DNA of 64,000 nt from Nageia nagi (Eukaryota; Pinophyta): NCBI GenBank assembly GCA_050084985.1, contig JBITNC010000001.1:13826001-13890000 (forward strand), given 5' to 3'. The notes beneath the pieces were generated by a model. The model did no database searches, was not told the DNA's origin, and saw only the letters and a program-made list of their open reading frames with translations. Position numbers and translations under genes: made by a program. Position 1 is the first letter of the stretch, and each line of letters starts with the position of its first letter. Below are positions 22,781-36,060 of this stretch, one piece after another.

Positions 22781-22905
22781 CATCACTCTACACCTTCTAC
22801 CAATCTTAGGATCCTGTAGAATCAACTCTAATATTTATTATATCCTCTTGAACATAAAAAAACATGTCACTAGTAGCTTGAAATCCCCAAAATTTTATGT
22901 ACATA

Positions 22906-22918
22906 AGCTCTGATACCA
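22906..22918 (-). promoter_or_regulatory. Primer-binding site of element G (initiator Met tRNA)
   Basis: Plus-strand AGCTCTGATACCA is the exact complement of the canonical TGGTATCAGAGCT. It lies two bases from the LTR at 22921 and confirms the minus orientation. Confidence 0.9.
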
Positions 22919-22920
22919 CA

Positions 22921-23664
22921 TGATCTGTAATCATCAGATGCTTATAGCATACTTAGATCCTCAGTTTTAGTTTCAAACAAAAAATATTCACCATTATGAG
23001 ATCATATGATTGCATATGAAAATCAAAATTACAAAATGTAAAACTACAAAATACTAGCAATATCAAAAATATAACAAGATTAACATAATGATTTTACCAT
23101 GATTCAACCAATGTTGGCTAATCCAACATGGAATTGGAGCCTTCTCTTCTCATTGTCTATGGACATTAAAATATTACATGCATAGAGAAATACCATCTAT
23201 ACAATGGTAATACAATCTCTTACAATTACTACAATCTCCTACAACAAGAATAAAATAATCTTAGAACTACAAAATTTTGGAATGACTCTTGGTCTTCCTT
23301 TAAATCTTATAATCCTAACATCTTAAAACTCTAAACAACTCCCCTTCCTCAAAATCAAAGAGTAGTATGCCCCTTATATAAGCTTGTAATTTCATCTAAG
23401 ATGTCAATTGAAGATACTAAATTGCTCAACTACCTAAAATGTTGATATCCCTTCAACTTCCCTTGCTGACTCATTAAGGTGAATGCCATTAATGAATAAA
23501 ATACAATATAGCACACTACTAGAGATGTGGTTCTATATGCCAATTAACTCTAGATTTTAGTATTCAATTTATCCAAGAATAGATACTTCTATAATGAGTA
23601 ATGCTACTATATATACATCCTAACATGATCTAATTTGGATCAATTATGTCAAGTCCATAACCCA
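22921..23664 (-). repeat. Element G 5' LTR (outer end approximate)
   Basis: Begins TGATCTGTAATCATCAGATG beside the primer site. On the minus strand a GCTTATATAAGGGGC box near 23368-23382 fits a TATA box. The outer end near 23664 (AACCCA) is a guess. No partner LTR is in the window; it would lie left of position 1 if C, B and A all sit inside G. Confidence 0.6.
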
Positions 23665-23669
23665 CCAGG

Positions 23670-25024
23670 AATGATGAAGGAAAATTTGATGATGAAGATA
23701 TAATTATTACTATGGTGTTTCCCATATTAGTTAAGAAGATCAATACTACAACTTGACCAATAAATTATAGTTATATTGATAAATCCAACAAGGAGTATTT
23801 TGAAAATTACAATAAAGAACATAAGATCCAAGGCCAAATCCATAAAAATATGGTAATAAACATATGGAAGCAGGTGCTGGAAATCTCAACAACATAATTG
23901 GATGCAAAAAATAGGTATCCCAATGATGCAACATGCATCTCCCTCTAGATAATATTAGATAAGATCAATTGGGTGAATAAAAGAAAGATAATTAAGACCA
24001 ATATGACCTTGATGGATGCAAACATCATGATACTAGAGAGAAAAGTTGACAAAATGGAGAGGTTGTAGGCCATAACCCTTAAGAAGGAATAATTTCATAT
24101 GATAAAAATAAACCTCTTTAACTAGTAGATTCAGTAGCTATAAAAAGTGGCTAAATTATCCAAGATGAATAAAATCATAGAAGAAAGAGATGAAGATTTA
24201 AAGGGCAAAGGCATAGAGCTATCCATGAAAAATGGATAGATTCATGCTCTAGAACTAGAGGTGGATTCATTGAAGAATACCCTCAAAGGGAAGGAAGCAT
24301 AGTATATAGCTTTGGAAGAAGAGAAGAAGAAGTTGCAAGAAGATTTAAAGACCACCCAGGATGCAAGTAGGAAGAAGGATGTAAACATAAAGGAAATTAC
24401 TAACACTTTTGCTAAAATAAAGTCCAAAGCTAGAAGAAAAGTTGAAGAATAAAGATCAGATTCCTCTAGCCTAAGGAATACAAGCACTAAAAAAAGAGAC
24501 GTTTCCCATAGATGATCTAAAAAGCATAAAGGTTAGATATTGGAGTATTGTAATTCCTATTTTGAGTTTGCTAAATTCTATCTAGGAATATGCACTATAT
24601 TATGAGAAGAAAATGGAAGAATAAAAATCTTTGTTAGATGGAAAGAGTAGGATAGCCAATATATCTACTAAGAACATAATGATTATCAAAATAATGAACC
24701 AAAAGGATATCATAGACACCAGTGTTGGAAACACCCATGAAAAGATCTTGGCTATGTCTCAAAACATGGCCAATCTATAAGAGCTAATGCTCTATATGAA
24801 AAAATGCATAAATTCATTAACATTGGAGATAAAAAAGTTAAATGGAGCACTAAATGTTTTTGATATAAATAAGATTCCACCACTCTACAAACTGGATAAA
24901 AGTGTATATACCCTAAAGGATATGAAAGTGATTTATGAATCTGCATATAATTTTGATGAGAGTTTTGCAAATTGGGCTAAAGATAGTTTGGAAACAAGTT
25001 CTCTAAGTTTTTTGAGGAAATGAT
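23670..25024 (+). pseudogene. Unrecognised coiled-coil protein gene, decayed
   Basis: The plus strand reads, across many stops and shifts, a Lys/Glu-rich protein. One part gives KVDKMERL and then LKGKGIELSMKNG, LEEEKKKLQEDLKTTQDASR and KSKARRKVEE, heptad-like and probably coiled coil. A Ser/Arg-rich patch follows (RSDSSSLRNTSTKKRD). The last 78 codons, 24787-25023, are open and end KDSLETSSLSFLRK. I know no family for it. Layout (coiled coil, basic Ser-rich patch, C-terminal domain) recalls the extra ORFs of elements B and D, but I see no sequence match. It may be an accessory ORF of another retroelement; no LTR for it was found. Confidence 0.4.
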
Positions 25025-26600
25025 AAAAGTAGAGAAGTGAAAAATTGATTTCTCAAAGATAAATATAACATTATCTTGAGATTGATCAATCAATTTTTCT
25101 CTCTAGCTATACTCATACAAGATATGGAAATGTCATATGATGAAAAATGGGCCACAAATTTGGTCATTTTACCAAAACTTACATGAGGTATTGTATTGTA
25201 GAGATTATTAGTTTATCTATATATAATTTCAATTTTCTTAGCATGAGTTCAAGATTTGGTAGCACAAATCCTCTAGCAAGTCTCCAAAATGTATAGTCAT
25301 ACATATTTTCTTGAAGAAATAAAAATATTTTGTATGGGCACATCCTATTTGATAGCCATAAGTGCTAATAGTATAATCATACTTAAATAATTTTGTGCAA
25401 TATATTGAAATTTGATTTTGGAAAAACTTAGATAGCTTTTTCATATGATCAACCCACCAAAAGTGTGGAAGAATCAACAAGGAAAAGGACTTAGTCAATA
25501 TTCTCATAGTATTTGATTTTGGCAAAATTTTGATAGTTCTATGAGGTGTAGATATTATCAAAAATCTAATGGAGTAAAAAAAAGGTGGGCTTAGCTCTTT
25601 TGAGAAGTATTTGGTTTGATGAAATTATAGTAGAGAAAAGATGGTAATATTTGGATAAAATGCTAGCAAAATCCTTCATATACCTTTGTTAATATAAAAT
25701 TGCATCACATGTGACCTAGGCACTAAATGAAGAAGATTTAAGAGATACTACATATTGCAGAACATATTTTGAGGATTCAAGCCCTAATAGTTTAAGCATA
25801 TGATTTTGATAGATCCATCTAAATCTAAGAGCATGCAAATAGTAATAGAAGATCAGCAAAATAAATTTTCCAATCAAGAAGGTGATTTAGACTATTAGAT
25901 TCAAGTCTCAAGATATAGATACATTGATGGCATTCAAATGCATGGGAGATGACTCTATGGAGTTAAAGATTTGGATATAGATTGTAAATCGTAATAGAAT
26001 CAAATTTGATACAAAGTTAGTTATAGTTTCTTTTATATGTCAAATTTTGTTAGCATACATTCTCTAGCAAGAAAACTATTACTCATGTTATGGAGAAGAA
26101 AAGGACTAGATATTTCCCCTATTATATACTTGTTCCAAATTATAATAGAATATGAATTGCTTCTTGATCTCTAAGTTATGATTTTTCTTTCACTATTCTT
26201 AAACCATTGTATGATTTATTTATTTTCACTTCATGTATTATGAGATATAATTAGTAATTGGTTCGTATCTATAATTAGTAATTGATTAGTATCTATGAGA
26301 TATAATTAGTAATGCCATTCTTAGTTTGGTGGCTATAAAATCAAACTATTCAACCAACATGGATTTTGCTTTAATGAATTCTTGGACTAGTATAGATTTG
26401 TTTGATTTTCCTCTTAGTGCTCATTAGCATAGAAATAAACATACTTTTATTCTAGAGTTTTATTTACAACAACTATTTCTTTTGTAGTTAGTCTATTTAG
26501 TCCCAACAAACTTGCCAGCCTTCTTTGGAGATGCAATTTCTAGCAATAGAGATTTTAGAATTAATACTATGGCTTAGATACATAAGTGCATGTATTACCA
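25025..26600. other. No recognisable gene
   Basis: AT-rich, with a short local triplication of TATAATTAGTAATTG near 26235-26320 and nothing coding that I can support. Confidence 0.4.
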
Positions 26601-28025
26601 CATATTAGTCAACAAAAACCTATCAAATAAGTGAGAACTAATTCAAACTTGGCCCACAACTTATTCATATAATATCATGACCTCTATAGGGATCCTTAGG
26701 TCCTCGAGTATATAAAATAGGAGATGTCTAGGGATAGTATCAAAGGCTTTATGAAATTCAACAAAGTAATAATAAACTTTCTACTTGCTTGATCTTATTC
26801 AATGATTTCTTATAGAGTGAGGATGTGATCCACATTATGGTATTTTGTTTGAAAGATAACTTGACCAGGTGCACAAAGATTATAGATAGATATGAACTCA
26901 TCAAGAGTCATGGAAAATACATTTTCTAGGGTTTATATAACTATAATTGTTATGTAGTTTTTAGGGTCGATTGGGTCACCAAATTTGTAAATGGTATGGA
27001 TGATAGTGGAGGTATAGAAGGGGGGAAACCCTTGAGAAGAGATGCAGTTAAACAATTTAGCAATATAGGTAGCCAATAATACATGACTATATTTTAGAAA
27101 TTCAAAATTTAATTTTTTAGTTTCTACAACATTATCAATTTGGAGTTTTTAATAGTTCACATAATTATTTTATCTATGAATAAATGGAAAGGATGAAGTC
27201 TAGGGTTAGGGATAATGGAAGTTTGGTTTAGGATGTTATACATGGCATATGAATAGATGGATAAGACATGTAGGTGGGTGGGGTGATGATGTTATAGGGA
27301 GGGATTCAATGGTGGTTAACCAAAGGGATTTAAAGAAAAGATCCACCTATGAAACGTAATCATGTATATGGTGGAGGTTAGTGAGTTGTTTGTTTAGCCT
27401 TTTTTTATAAATATGGTTATATTATGGTAAAAGCAAATGCAAGATGAAGTAAGGAAAGGAGAGGTGTGTGTGGTAAGTGGAAGGGTAAGGGTAAGATAAG
27501 CATGGTAGGATAGGGATGGAGTATAAAAGAAATTAAAATCAATGATAAATAAGGTGAAGGGGAGATTACATAGAGCATAATCAATCATAATAATACCATA
27601 AAATGGAAAATAAGTAGAATGCTTGGATTGAGGGAATTGAACAATCCCATTTAGGATGATCAAATCATGTGCTTCACCCAAGTTGAACATGTGTTTTCCA
27701 TAATATGTGATGTTATTTTTGACATAATTCAACTTTCATATTAGGTATAATCCATTGATATAAATATCCAATAATAAAATGAATTTGAATAAATATCATG
27801 TAAGTGAGTTTGTGATGTGCATGTTCATGCATTGAAGTCCCCTAATAACATGATATCATCCAAGAGGGAAAAATATTGAGATCTCAAGATAAATATCCAC
27901 ATAGCATGATTCAACATAATATAAAATAGAATTTCATGAGTAAGCATGAGGAAAGTAATAAATAAAATTGTAAGGACATAAAAATGTTTTCCTATCAAGA
28001 GAGATCCATATGTATCTTGCATGGT
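26600..28025 (-). pseudogene. LINE ORF2 remnant: endonuclease and reverse transcriptase
   Basis: The minus strand from 28022 shows the apurinic-type endonuclease: LDDIMLLGDFNA (the GDFN motif) and then LGEAHDLIILNGIVQFPQSK and IMIDYALC, the standard LINE pattern. After about 400 bp the RT begins: IYKFGDPIDPKNYITIIVI, CAPGQVIFQTKYHNVDHILT and LLNFIKPL, matching GDPMDPNNYRTI, GQAGFR--ST-DHI and the F-KAFD block. Stops and shifts abound and nothing remains after about 26600. The protein would nick target DNA and copy its RNA in place. The element is a dead, 5'- and 3'-damaged copy. Confidence 0.8.
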
Positions 28026-28029
28026 GATT

Positions 28030-30880
28030 TAAACATTCTAGATGAATGTATGGGATCAAGTGCTCATGATATTAGTAAGAAACATCTCTAAAGAATTTAA
28101 TATATAGGAATAATGAAATATAGAGAAATTCAATATAGAACATGATAACACAATAAAGAATTGCAAGATATCTCAAATTATAAATTCTTTCATGGTTTGA
28201 TTGATATGCTAAGTTTTGAAGTACCAATCAATAGAAATATAAATAATGTCTACGATAGGTATAAAATGATCCAATGGGTTGTGAAAAGGATTACACAATA
28301 ACAAATGAGAAGGCATGGGAATAAAATTAAATATAATGAAAAAGGTTCTTTTAGATTTTCCTACGAAAGTAAAATGCATACAAAACACTTATTTTTATTT
28401 TTTAAATTCTAAAACTAATAATTTTTACCAATATTTCGATCTTGTTTTTTATTTTATTATTACTTTACACTTGTTTTAAATTTTAGAAAGAAAAAAATGT
28501 TCAAATTATAATGTAAGATACAAATATAATTAATGAGTATATTATAATGTAAGATACAAAGATAATTAATAATAAAAGTAAAAATAAAATACTTTATTAA
28601 AAAAATATTTCACTTAGTATAATTTAGCAAAAAAATATAAAACTATTTGATATGAATAAACAAGAGAAAATTAACTACTTTTAACATTCATAAACTTGTA
28701 ATATTGTAGTTATGATATTGATTAATAATTTTTGTTGATAAATATATGGGTAATACTAATTCTAAAAAAATTCCCTGCTAATGATATATTAGATAAAATT
28801 TTCACCTCCCTTTATTATAATCCTTTATCCCTTTTTGTTATAATATACAACATAACCATGAAATGATTTTCCTTGCTAAAATAAGAGGCAATACATTCAT
28901 ATATATCCTCGTACAATGTAATGATTTCTCAACTTCTAGAATCTTATTCCTAAAAGAGAAAAGTTAGTGGATTTTAGGCATTTAATGTTTCAAGAACTAA
29001 AATATTTTTTGAATCAAAGGCCCTATTTCAAAAAATAAATTAAGAAACTTTTTTCATAGGAAGTGATGGGTATTTTACAAAATGCTAAAGGGGAGAATAA
29101 TGTTTAACATGTGCTCCTGTCAAATGTGGAAGATCTATTGTTGCTACACAAGACTACCATAAAGAAAAATAATTATATAATGAAATGAGTGATGGGTATT
29201 ATACAACATAGTGAGAAGTTGGTGTGGTAGCTTTATGTCATGCTATTATAGATCCAAATATGATGCAAAGGAGATTGTCTTAGAATTTGAAGTGAACATT
29301 TCATGACCCTCTTTGATAATGCACCTTCTTCCTAGTACTCCTTATTCTTAAAATATTATTACATATAACCACTCTTGATATACCCAAATAATACAACCAG
29401 TAAAGGGATATTTTAGGAAGAGAAAACTAGAGTTAAAGTACCCATAAAATATGCTATACAATAGGCATGTTCAAGGTGTATCCTCGTAATATTTTGGGTG
29501 AGCATGAAATCCTTACAAAAATCTCAATCGCAAGGATAATCAAGTTAAATACTTGATCCTTCCAAATATTAGAAGTTAAATCATTATTGGTGCATAAAAT
29601 CAAAAAAGAATAAATCATAAATGAAAGCACAAAACCACTTGTAGAATTTGATGATATGGATGGTGCATCTCACAAGTAGAGTGCACTAAGTTTGGGAATC
29701 ATTTAAATTCATATTAACAAATATGGGTCTCAAATATTTTTATGAATATTCTAGTTCTTAAATCCTTTCAATAAATTTATAGTATCCATGATAATCCTTT
29801 CAAGAAATAATTGTATATAGGTCATGAAAATTGTATTAATATTATCTTAATAATTCTATGACAAAAGTAACACCTAGAATACATGAAATATTCTCAAATC
29901 AAAAGAAAGAAAAATCTCTACTTCATCAAATGTAAAGGTGGTAAAGGGATCAAGATGTGATGACTTTAGCTTATAGAGTTAGAATCTCCTAACATTATTG
30001 AAAACATGGGTATGAAGTATCATCATCATACAAAAAAATGATTATAATATTATAAACTAAAATCTTGATATAAATTTAAAGGTAATACAAAATGAAATTT
30101 GAAATTAGGTATAAAAATTTACATAATGAGTAATAGTTTTTTTGGTAATAAGTAAATTATATTAACATCAAATGGTGGGTTTTAACTAGATCCCAAAACT
30201 AGTCAAAAAGTGGTTTCAATTGAAATTAGCTACCCAACTATAGCTATAATAAGCTAAAAGTTATTGAAAAATAGCTAAAATATAGCTAATAAAATTCAAA
30301 TAATAACCAAATATAGCCACAATGTAGGCTACTCTATCAAATTAATCTATCATGGGCATACTTGAGTTGCATATGGGTTACAACTTCATTGTGGCCCAAC
30401 TTCATCTTCATAACTTGAACACTTTAATCTATAAATCCTTTACTTAACCCAAAGGTGGGTTGTATTTTAGTGAACATATATAGAGTGAGTTAAACACCAT
30501 TTGCAATATGTTTATCTATCATTTTCTCTCTAACTTCACTTTAGGATGGATACCCAATGTGTACTTTAGTTATATTTAGAGTTTTCTTGTAACTTGTTAT
30601 TTTCCTTAGTGGGATTTCCTTCCTAACTTACCTACTTTCCTATTATGTTTATGAATCATTACTATCTTTCTTTGGTTATTTAATTCTCCCTACTTATCAT
30701 ATGTCATTTCTTCTACATCCATGGCTTCCTCATATGTACTATAATTACTATTATTATCTTCAATAGCATTGAGTGTTGCATAGGGTTCCTTATTTCTAAA
30801 CTCTTTTGTTATATAGGTTGTTTCTATTATGATTGTGGAGGATTCCTATTATGAACTTGTTCCTTATTATTATCATTTTA
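28030..30880. other. AT-rich stretch without recognisable gene
   Basis: Only scattered stops-rich frames. Near 30180-30310 the words AGCTATA and TAGCTAAAA recur (TAGCTAAAATATAGCTAATA), a simple degenerate repeat. The first ~350 bp may still be LINE endonuclease N-terminus, unreadable to me. Confidence 0.4.
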
Positions 30881-30889
30881 TCACTAGAA

Positions 30890-31692
30890 TATTTTCCTAT
30901 CTTGTTTATTTTGCTTATTCTTCTTTTTTCTAGATATTCTTTTGCATAATTATCAAACTACTTACAAATTCCACATCTGATCAGTAAGCTTTTATAGATA
31001 ATCTCTTGCTCCTATATACCTCTATATTCTTGCTCAATAAGAATTACCTTCTTCAATTCCTTACTAATATCAAGATTCATACACAATCTCACCTCTATAA
31101 TTCTTGATTGCATCCTTTTTGCTCTCTTAATTGAAAGAAGAAAACTTATTCCTTTAATAATACTAGATAAGATATTAACATTACAAAATTATATTGGGAG
31201 ATGTGGGAGTGAAACCCAAGAGGGGATCAAATCAAATTTTCTCTTCTTTGGGAGGAATCCTTTATACCAATATTTCAAAATCAAACCCTTTCTACCAAGG
31301 AACCAAGGGTCTAAGTCTATGAATTTATACATATCTTCCTCACTTTTGAATTTGAAAAGTAAAAATTCTTTTGGAAGGGACACTAGCTCCATAGTATCTT
31401 TTGTACATCATATCTAAATCATCCATCTTCCAATCACATACAAACTAGGCCTTATTCCAAAAAATTTTCCAACCAAAGTGAACTTTTATCAATCTTCTTC
31501 TTGGGCAATGATACTCTTAGGGACCTTGATTCAAATTTTATTTTTAGAGATAGTAGGCACTAGATCAATCTCTATTTCCTTCAAAATCTTTGGTTGTTAT
31601 TAAGTAACAACATTCACCCCTTCCCTTAGAGGTTTGGGGTTTGGTATCCTCCTTGATTTATTCATCATGCTTTGCACATTAGTTGGATGCAT
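30890..31692 (-). pseudogene. LINE ORF1-like gene with DUF4283 domain
   Basis: From ATG 31692 (MHPTNVQSMMNKSRRIPNPK) the reading passes VGKFFGIRPSLYVIGRW and then the open piece 31189-31392: LPKEFLLFKFKSEEDMYKF, DPWFLGRKGLILKYWYKGF, and VSLPHLPI. This is the DUF4283 pattern of plant L1-type ORF1 (LPKGFFLF-F--EED, PWF-GR, W-RLPGLP). After a shift RLCMNLDISKELKKVI and IRCGICKXFDNYAKEYLEK follow, fitting the ARICVEVDLSK block and a zinc knuckle. It binds RNA in the family. It may or may not belong with the LINE at 26.6-28.0 kb. Confidence 0.75.
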
Positions 31693-32255
31693 TATAGCAA
31701 GATTACAACTTTGATTGACTTATAATATGTATTGTAATAGCAAACCCTTACTTCTATAATAGTTTGCTTGTGATTCTATTATATTTCACCCATGATTCTA
31801 CTACAAAATAATCTTACATAATAAAAAATGTATTATAAAGGTTTGATTAAAATTTAAAAGTTTAGTATATAATAGATATTTATAAGAATAATATATTCAT
31901 TAATTATCTGTATCAATATAAGTATATAATATACTCATTAATTTACAAGAATAATATGCTACTCAAACCAATATAAGTATATAAGGTATATAATTATTTT
32001 TTCATATGAAGTTTAAAAAACTAAAGAAGGTATTACTATCATATAAATCAATTAGCAATTATTATGCTTAGTAGATGAGATCAACATGGTATGAATTATA
32101 ATTTTATAATGAATAAAAAGAGGGTGTATAAGGCTTTGAAATATATGATAAACATTATAAGTTCTATAGGAATATACGTATTGATGATAATGCTTAAGTG
32201 ATCTCCCAATAAATAATATTACAAATGTCTTCCATAAGAATATATATATATATAT

Positions 32256-32329
<74 letters not shown>

Positions 32330-33990
32330 AAATGAATGAATAATATGTATTTGTAGGTCCAATTACAAAGATGTATGAAGGAAATATTATTGATCACATT
32401 ATGTTAATGGTCTCCAAACCACATAATGCCATGGGAGATATGTAATTAATTTGTGTATGGGTAAATAACGCTAATGTAGCTCCTAGTATACTAATTGATT
32501 AGTCTAGAATTAGTGTATCTCCTATAAGAAAGTATGTGATAGAAGGTTATTAGAAATGATTTTTTTTACATTATTCCCATATGGAAATTTCAATTGGTTA
32601 TAACCTCAAATAAAAAGAATATAATAAAATAAATTTGTTAAGTATTTGTTTCGATATCAAGATCATCATTTGGAAAGCATCCATAAATTAAATATTTTTG
32701 ATGAACATGATAATGTATCAATGTGCATAAAATTATTCTACATTTGTTTGTAAAGAAGAGTCTTAAAGACTTGCCCATTATAATAAATGAATATAAGAAC
32801 ATATGAAAAATATTCCTTAATCATAACTTGTACATTATTTAATAAGTTTTGGTACAAAATTAAGAGGTACACAATCTTAATGGATAAAGTATTATGTTAA
32901 GTAATTTATTGTATTAAATTAGATCTTCAACTATTTTCTTTACCTTAAGTCATGTTGATATATATTAGCCCAATCTTCATGCATTAATATTAGGAACATT
33001 TCTAAGTGGTTCACAAGAAGTAAAAAACTTGTAATAGTAAAATATTATATATTATATCCACATATAGTAATGATAAAATCATAAAGAATAAGAGCTAAAT
33101 AATTTTTATGTAGATATAAATAATAATATAGAGGCTCTTCGCATATGCATGACTTATTATGGATAAATGGAGAACTAGATGTAGACTACAAATAATCAAT
33201 TAAATTAATAATTCATTAATAGATCTACAATATATATTTGATATTTGACATAGGCCAAATATGATCTCTAAAAGATGCAAGAACTTCATCATTGGATGGA
33301 TCTAGTTGAGTACATAAGAAATGAGTGGTCACACAACCCCTCTTATAATCTTTGATGTACTCAATAAAGGGTGCATGTGCCCTTGATTATGAAGAATTTG
33401 ATCTCATGTAAAGAACAAAAATTATTACTAGAAGTAGTGCACAAGAAATACAAGGTTGATAGGTGATATATAAATACACCATTTAAGTTTTTATGCTCTT
33501 TGTGGAATTGCTTGCATGCATATCAAATGTATTGCTTTGATCTTCTTTTGTAGATTCCTTGTTCTTGAGATATATACCATCATTGATAATTTCTCTTGTT
33601 GACATATACATCAAATACATCACTTATGATAATTTTATTGGAATTTATACCCTTTTTACAATTTTGCTTCTTTATGTAATAAATATGATTTATTTATTAA
33701 TAAGAAATCATATTTAGGTATCTACATGTTTCACCTATTTGGATATGTAATGAAAGAAATTGAAATTGCATAATCCAAATAATTAAAGTAAAAATATATA
33801 TCTAAAATTGGACAATTATTCCTTGAAAATTGCTGATTTGATGTCACTTGTATGCCCCTTTTTTACTTAGATACTCCTAGGGATTTTTCATTGGGGAACC
33901 AAGGTAAAAATTGAATTTGTATCTTCTTAGAAATTGCACTTTCAAAGATGGTGAAAGAAAATGTTCTATGGTTACCATAGGAATTCATCA
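31693..33990. other. AT-rich stretch without recognisable gene
   Basis: Very low GC. It holds one long AT microsatellite (listed separately) and no coding motif I can support. Confidence 0.45.
32241..32325. repeat. (TA)n microsatellite
   Basis: About 85 bp of almost pure AT dinucleotide. The Tyr/Ile-repeat ORF on the minus strand is its translation. Confidence 0.95.
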
Positions 33991-33999
33991 AAAGCTTGT

Positions 34000-34613
34000 A
34001 TATTCTAACCTAACTATTGAAGAAGGTCTCCAAAGACCATATATCATGATATAATCTAATGAATCCAAGAGGATTCAAACAAAAAATAATACTATAAACT
34101 ATATAAATAATAGAGCAATATAGTAAATAAATAAACTAAATAAGAGCAATATTCTATTACTAAGAAAATAAGATTACATCCGATGAAGTTTAGTCATGAA
34201 GCTTTATATACTCTTACATGGAGAGAGTTGCAAAACTAGAATAATCAATACACGAATCTTAAGAGAACAATCTAACTACTATTAAAAAGCATGTAAAATC
34301 CCTAGAAATTGAAACTAACAACTAGATACACTTGTTAATTGTAAAAGGGTGAGTTAAGGCACTCCAAAAAAATGAAAAAAATAAGTAAAAAAATTCCTTC
34401 AAGATTTAGATTTACGAAGGCACTTTTCATCTAAACCTAACTAGTGGGTTGCAAGTTGGTTGGCCAGATTAAATTGATTGGATGGTAATCGATTAGTAAT
34501 TTTTGGGTTTGATTAGGTAGCTTTTAGTTAGAGTCAACATTTTTGCAAGATATCAATTGGGACCTAAGAGTTGGAAACTTTAAAAATGAATTCATTTCAA
34601 TGGTTAATTCTTC
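34000..34613 (-). repeat. Element K: 3' LTR of a copia element (outer end uncertain)
   Basis: On the minus strand TGTTGAAGAATTAACCATTG starts directly after a polypurine tract (ATCAAGGGGGAAAA, 34614-34628), the usual copia arrangement. The end of the LTR towards 34000 is not defined, and I could not see the partner LTR. Confidence 0.6.
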
Positions 34614-34990
34614 AACATTTTCCCCCTTGATGCAAAGAGGGCTCACCATGGAGTCTTTAAGCATCATATATTGAGCCTTAGAAACACATTTAGTGAATAT
34701 ATCAGTCAAATTGATCTTGGTATTGTAATATTAAAGCTCAATTTCTCTCTTCTCCACCATGTCACATATGGAAGGATACTTCAACTAAAATTCCTTTGAC
34801 CTAGTATGGTGTATGGGATTGGTGCTAACAAAATGACACGTTGGTTGTCATAGTAAAGAATGGTTGGTCCATGTTATTTCTCACCTATCTCTTCAAGTAA
34901 TTTCCTCAACCATAATGCTTGAGAATTGGATGTTATAAAGGAAATATACTTTACTTCACAAGAAGAAAGTGCTACTATAGATTACTTCTT
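34614..34990 (-). pseudogene. Element K: copia RNase H C-terminal part
   Basis: Reads IVALSSCEVKYISFI (the ALS--EAEY block), SQALWLRKLLEEIGEK, GPTILYYDNQRVILLA (the DN-SAI block) and, after a shift, TDIFTKCVSKAQYMMLKDSM at 34645-34709, the terminal ADIFTK motif. The rest of pol is absent to the right; the element is truncated near 34990. Stops and frame changes are present. Confidence 0.82.
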
Positions 34991-35058
34991 GCAGCTCTAT
35001 GTAATCAAACTTGAGATTACTTCTTGTAGCTCTATGCTTAAGATTACTTCTTGTTGCC
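34955..35058. repeat. Three copies of GATTACTTCTTG(C/T)(A/T)G
   Basis: Short triplication (GATTACTTCTTGTAGCTCTA) at the truncated end of element K, perhaps tied to the break. Confidence 0.6.
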
Positions 35059-35449
35059 AAAATATTTTTATTTTATTTTTTGGCCCAAGCTACCAAGTCA
35101 AATTAATATTTTAAATTTATTTTTTATTTTTTTTTCAATATTTTGAAATAATAAATAACCAACTTCACCTTAAAATTATAAATTATTAGTTATATTTTGA
35201 CTAAATCACCCAATATAAATACTTTAATGTAAATTTGATACATCCATTGCTATTTTCTTTTGGATCTTCTTTGAGAGAATGTATCAACATAGGATCTTAA
35301 GAGAGTTACAATAATCAGTGAGATTTTATTCTTATTCTTGTTATGTTTTTTAATAATTATAGTTTTATTTACAATCTATGATCATATAAAGGTGTGTTTA
35401 TCACCAATTGAAGGCATTTTTGCCACCAAAAGGAGACAAAATATGATTG

Positions 35450-35745
35450 AATGGTGACATCCACCTTTAGATGACAACAAATGCCTCTAGATGGTGTTAT
35501 CTACCTCTGAATGGTTACTTTTGCTTTCAAAAGATGGCATATACCTTTGGATGGTTGTATCTACCTTCAAATAGTAGCATACTACCTCCATATGGTATCA
35601 TGCCTTAAAATGGTAACATGATGCCTCTGAATGATATCATCATGCTACCATCCAATTGCATGATGCCTCCAAATGGTAACATACTAGATCATACCTCTAA
35701 ATGAAAGCATTCTACCTTTGAATGGTAGTATTCTACCTCTAGATA
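35450..35745. repeat. Degenerate tandem repeat of about 25 bp
   Basis: Some ten to twelve units like CTACCTCTGAATGGTAGCAT, ending exactly where the LTR at 35746 begins. Confidence 0.75.
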
Positions 35746-36060
35746 TGTTAGGATACCACATCCTAACATTAACTTAGACTATAGTAGTTTATTAATTAGA
35801 CTATAAGCTTTTATTAAATGTAAGGGGCTGACATACTTGTAAGGTGAATCACCATTTTATATTAAGAGGCTAGTTAGGGTTAGGGTAGGTAGACTATAAA
35901 TACTTTGGGAGAAGACAATAGTGACCATATTGAAAAATATATTTTTTAAGTTGTAAAGGAGGTAGCCCCCTTGAAGTGGCCCATGATTCATTTTAGATTT
36001 TAGTAATACCAATCTGTTACTATCTTGCTACATTTGAGTTTGCATTATTTATGAGTGTGT
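35746..36060 (+). repeat. LTR-like sequence in plus orientation, related to element H's LTR but inverted
   Basis: Begins TGTTAGGATACCACATCC and shares, in order, the GGGTTAGG block, a TATAAATA box (35896-35903) and GTTGTAAAGGAGGTAGCCCC with the reverse complement of 41086-41510. H lies on the minus strand, so this cannot be its ordinary 3' LTR. The right end merges into H integrase near 36060. Confidence 0.65.

Noticed and set aside
26600-31692. One continuous LINE covering ORF1 and ORF2
   Set aside because: Nearly 3 kb of non-coding sequence separates them, and the RT type (GDPxDPxNYRTI) may belong to a different LINE group from the DUF4283 ORF1; kept as separate remnants.
32194-32397. Tyr/Ile-repeat ORF
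   Set aside because: Translation of an AT microsatellite.
35746-36060. Ordinary 3' LTR of element H
   Set aside because: Orientation is opposite to the 5' LTR at 41086-41510, so it cannot be the normal partner.
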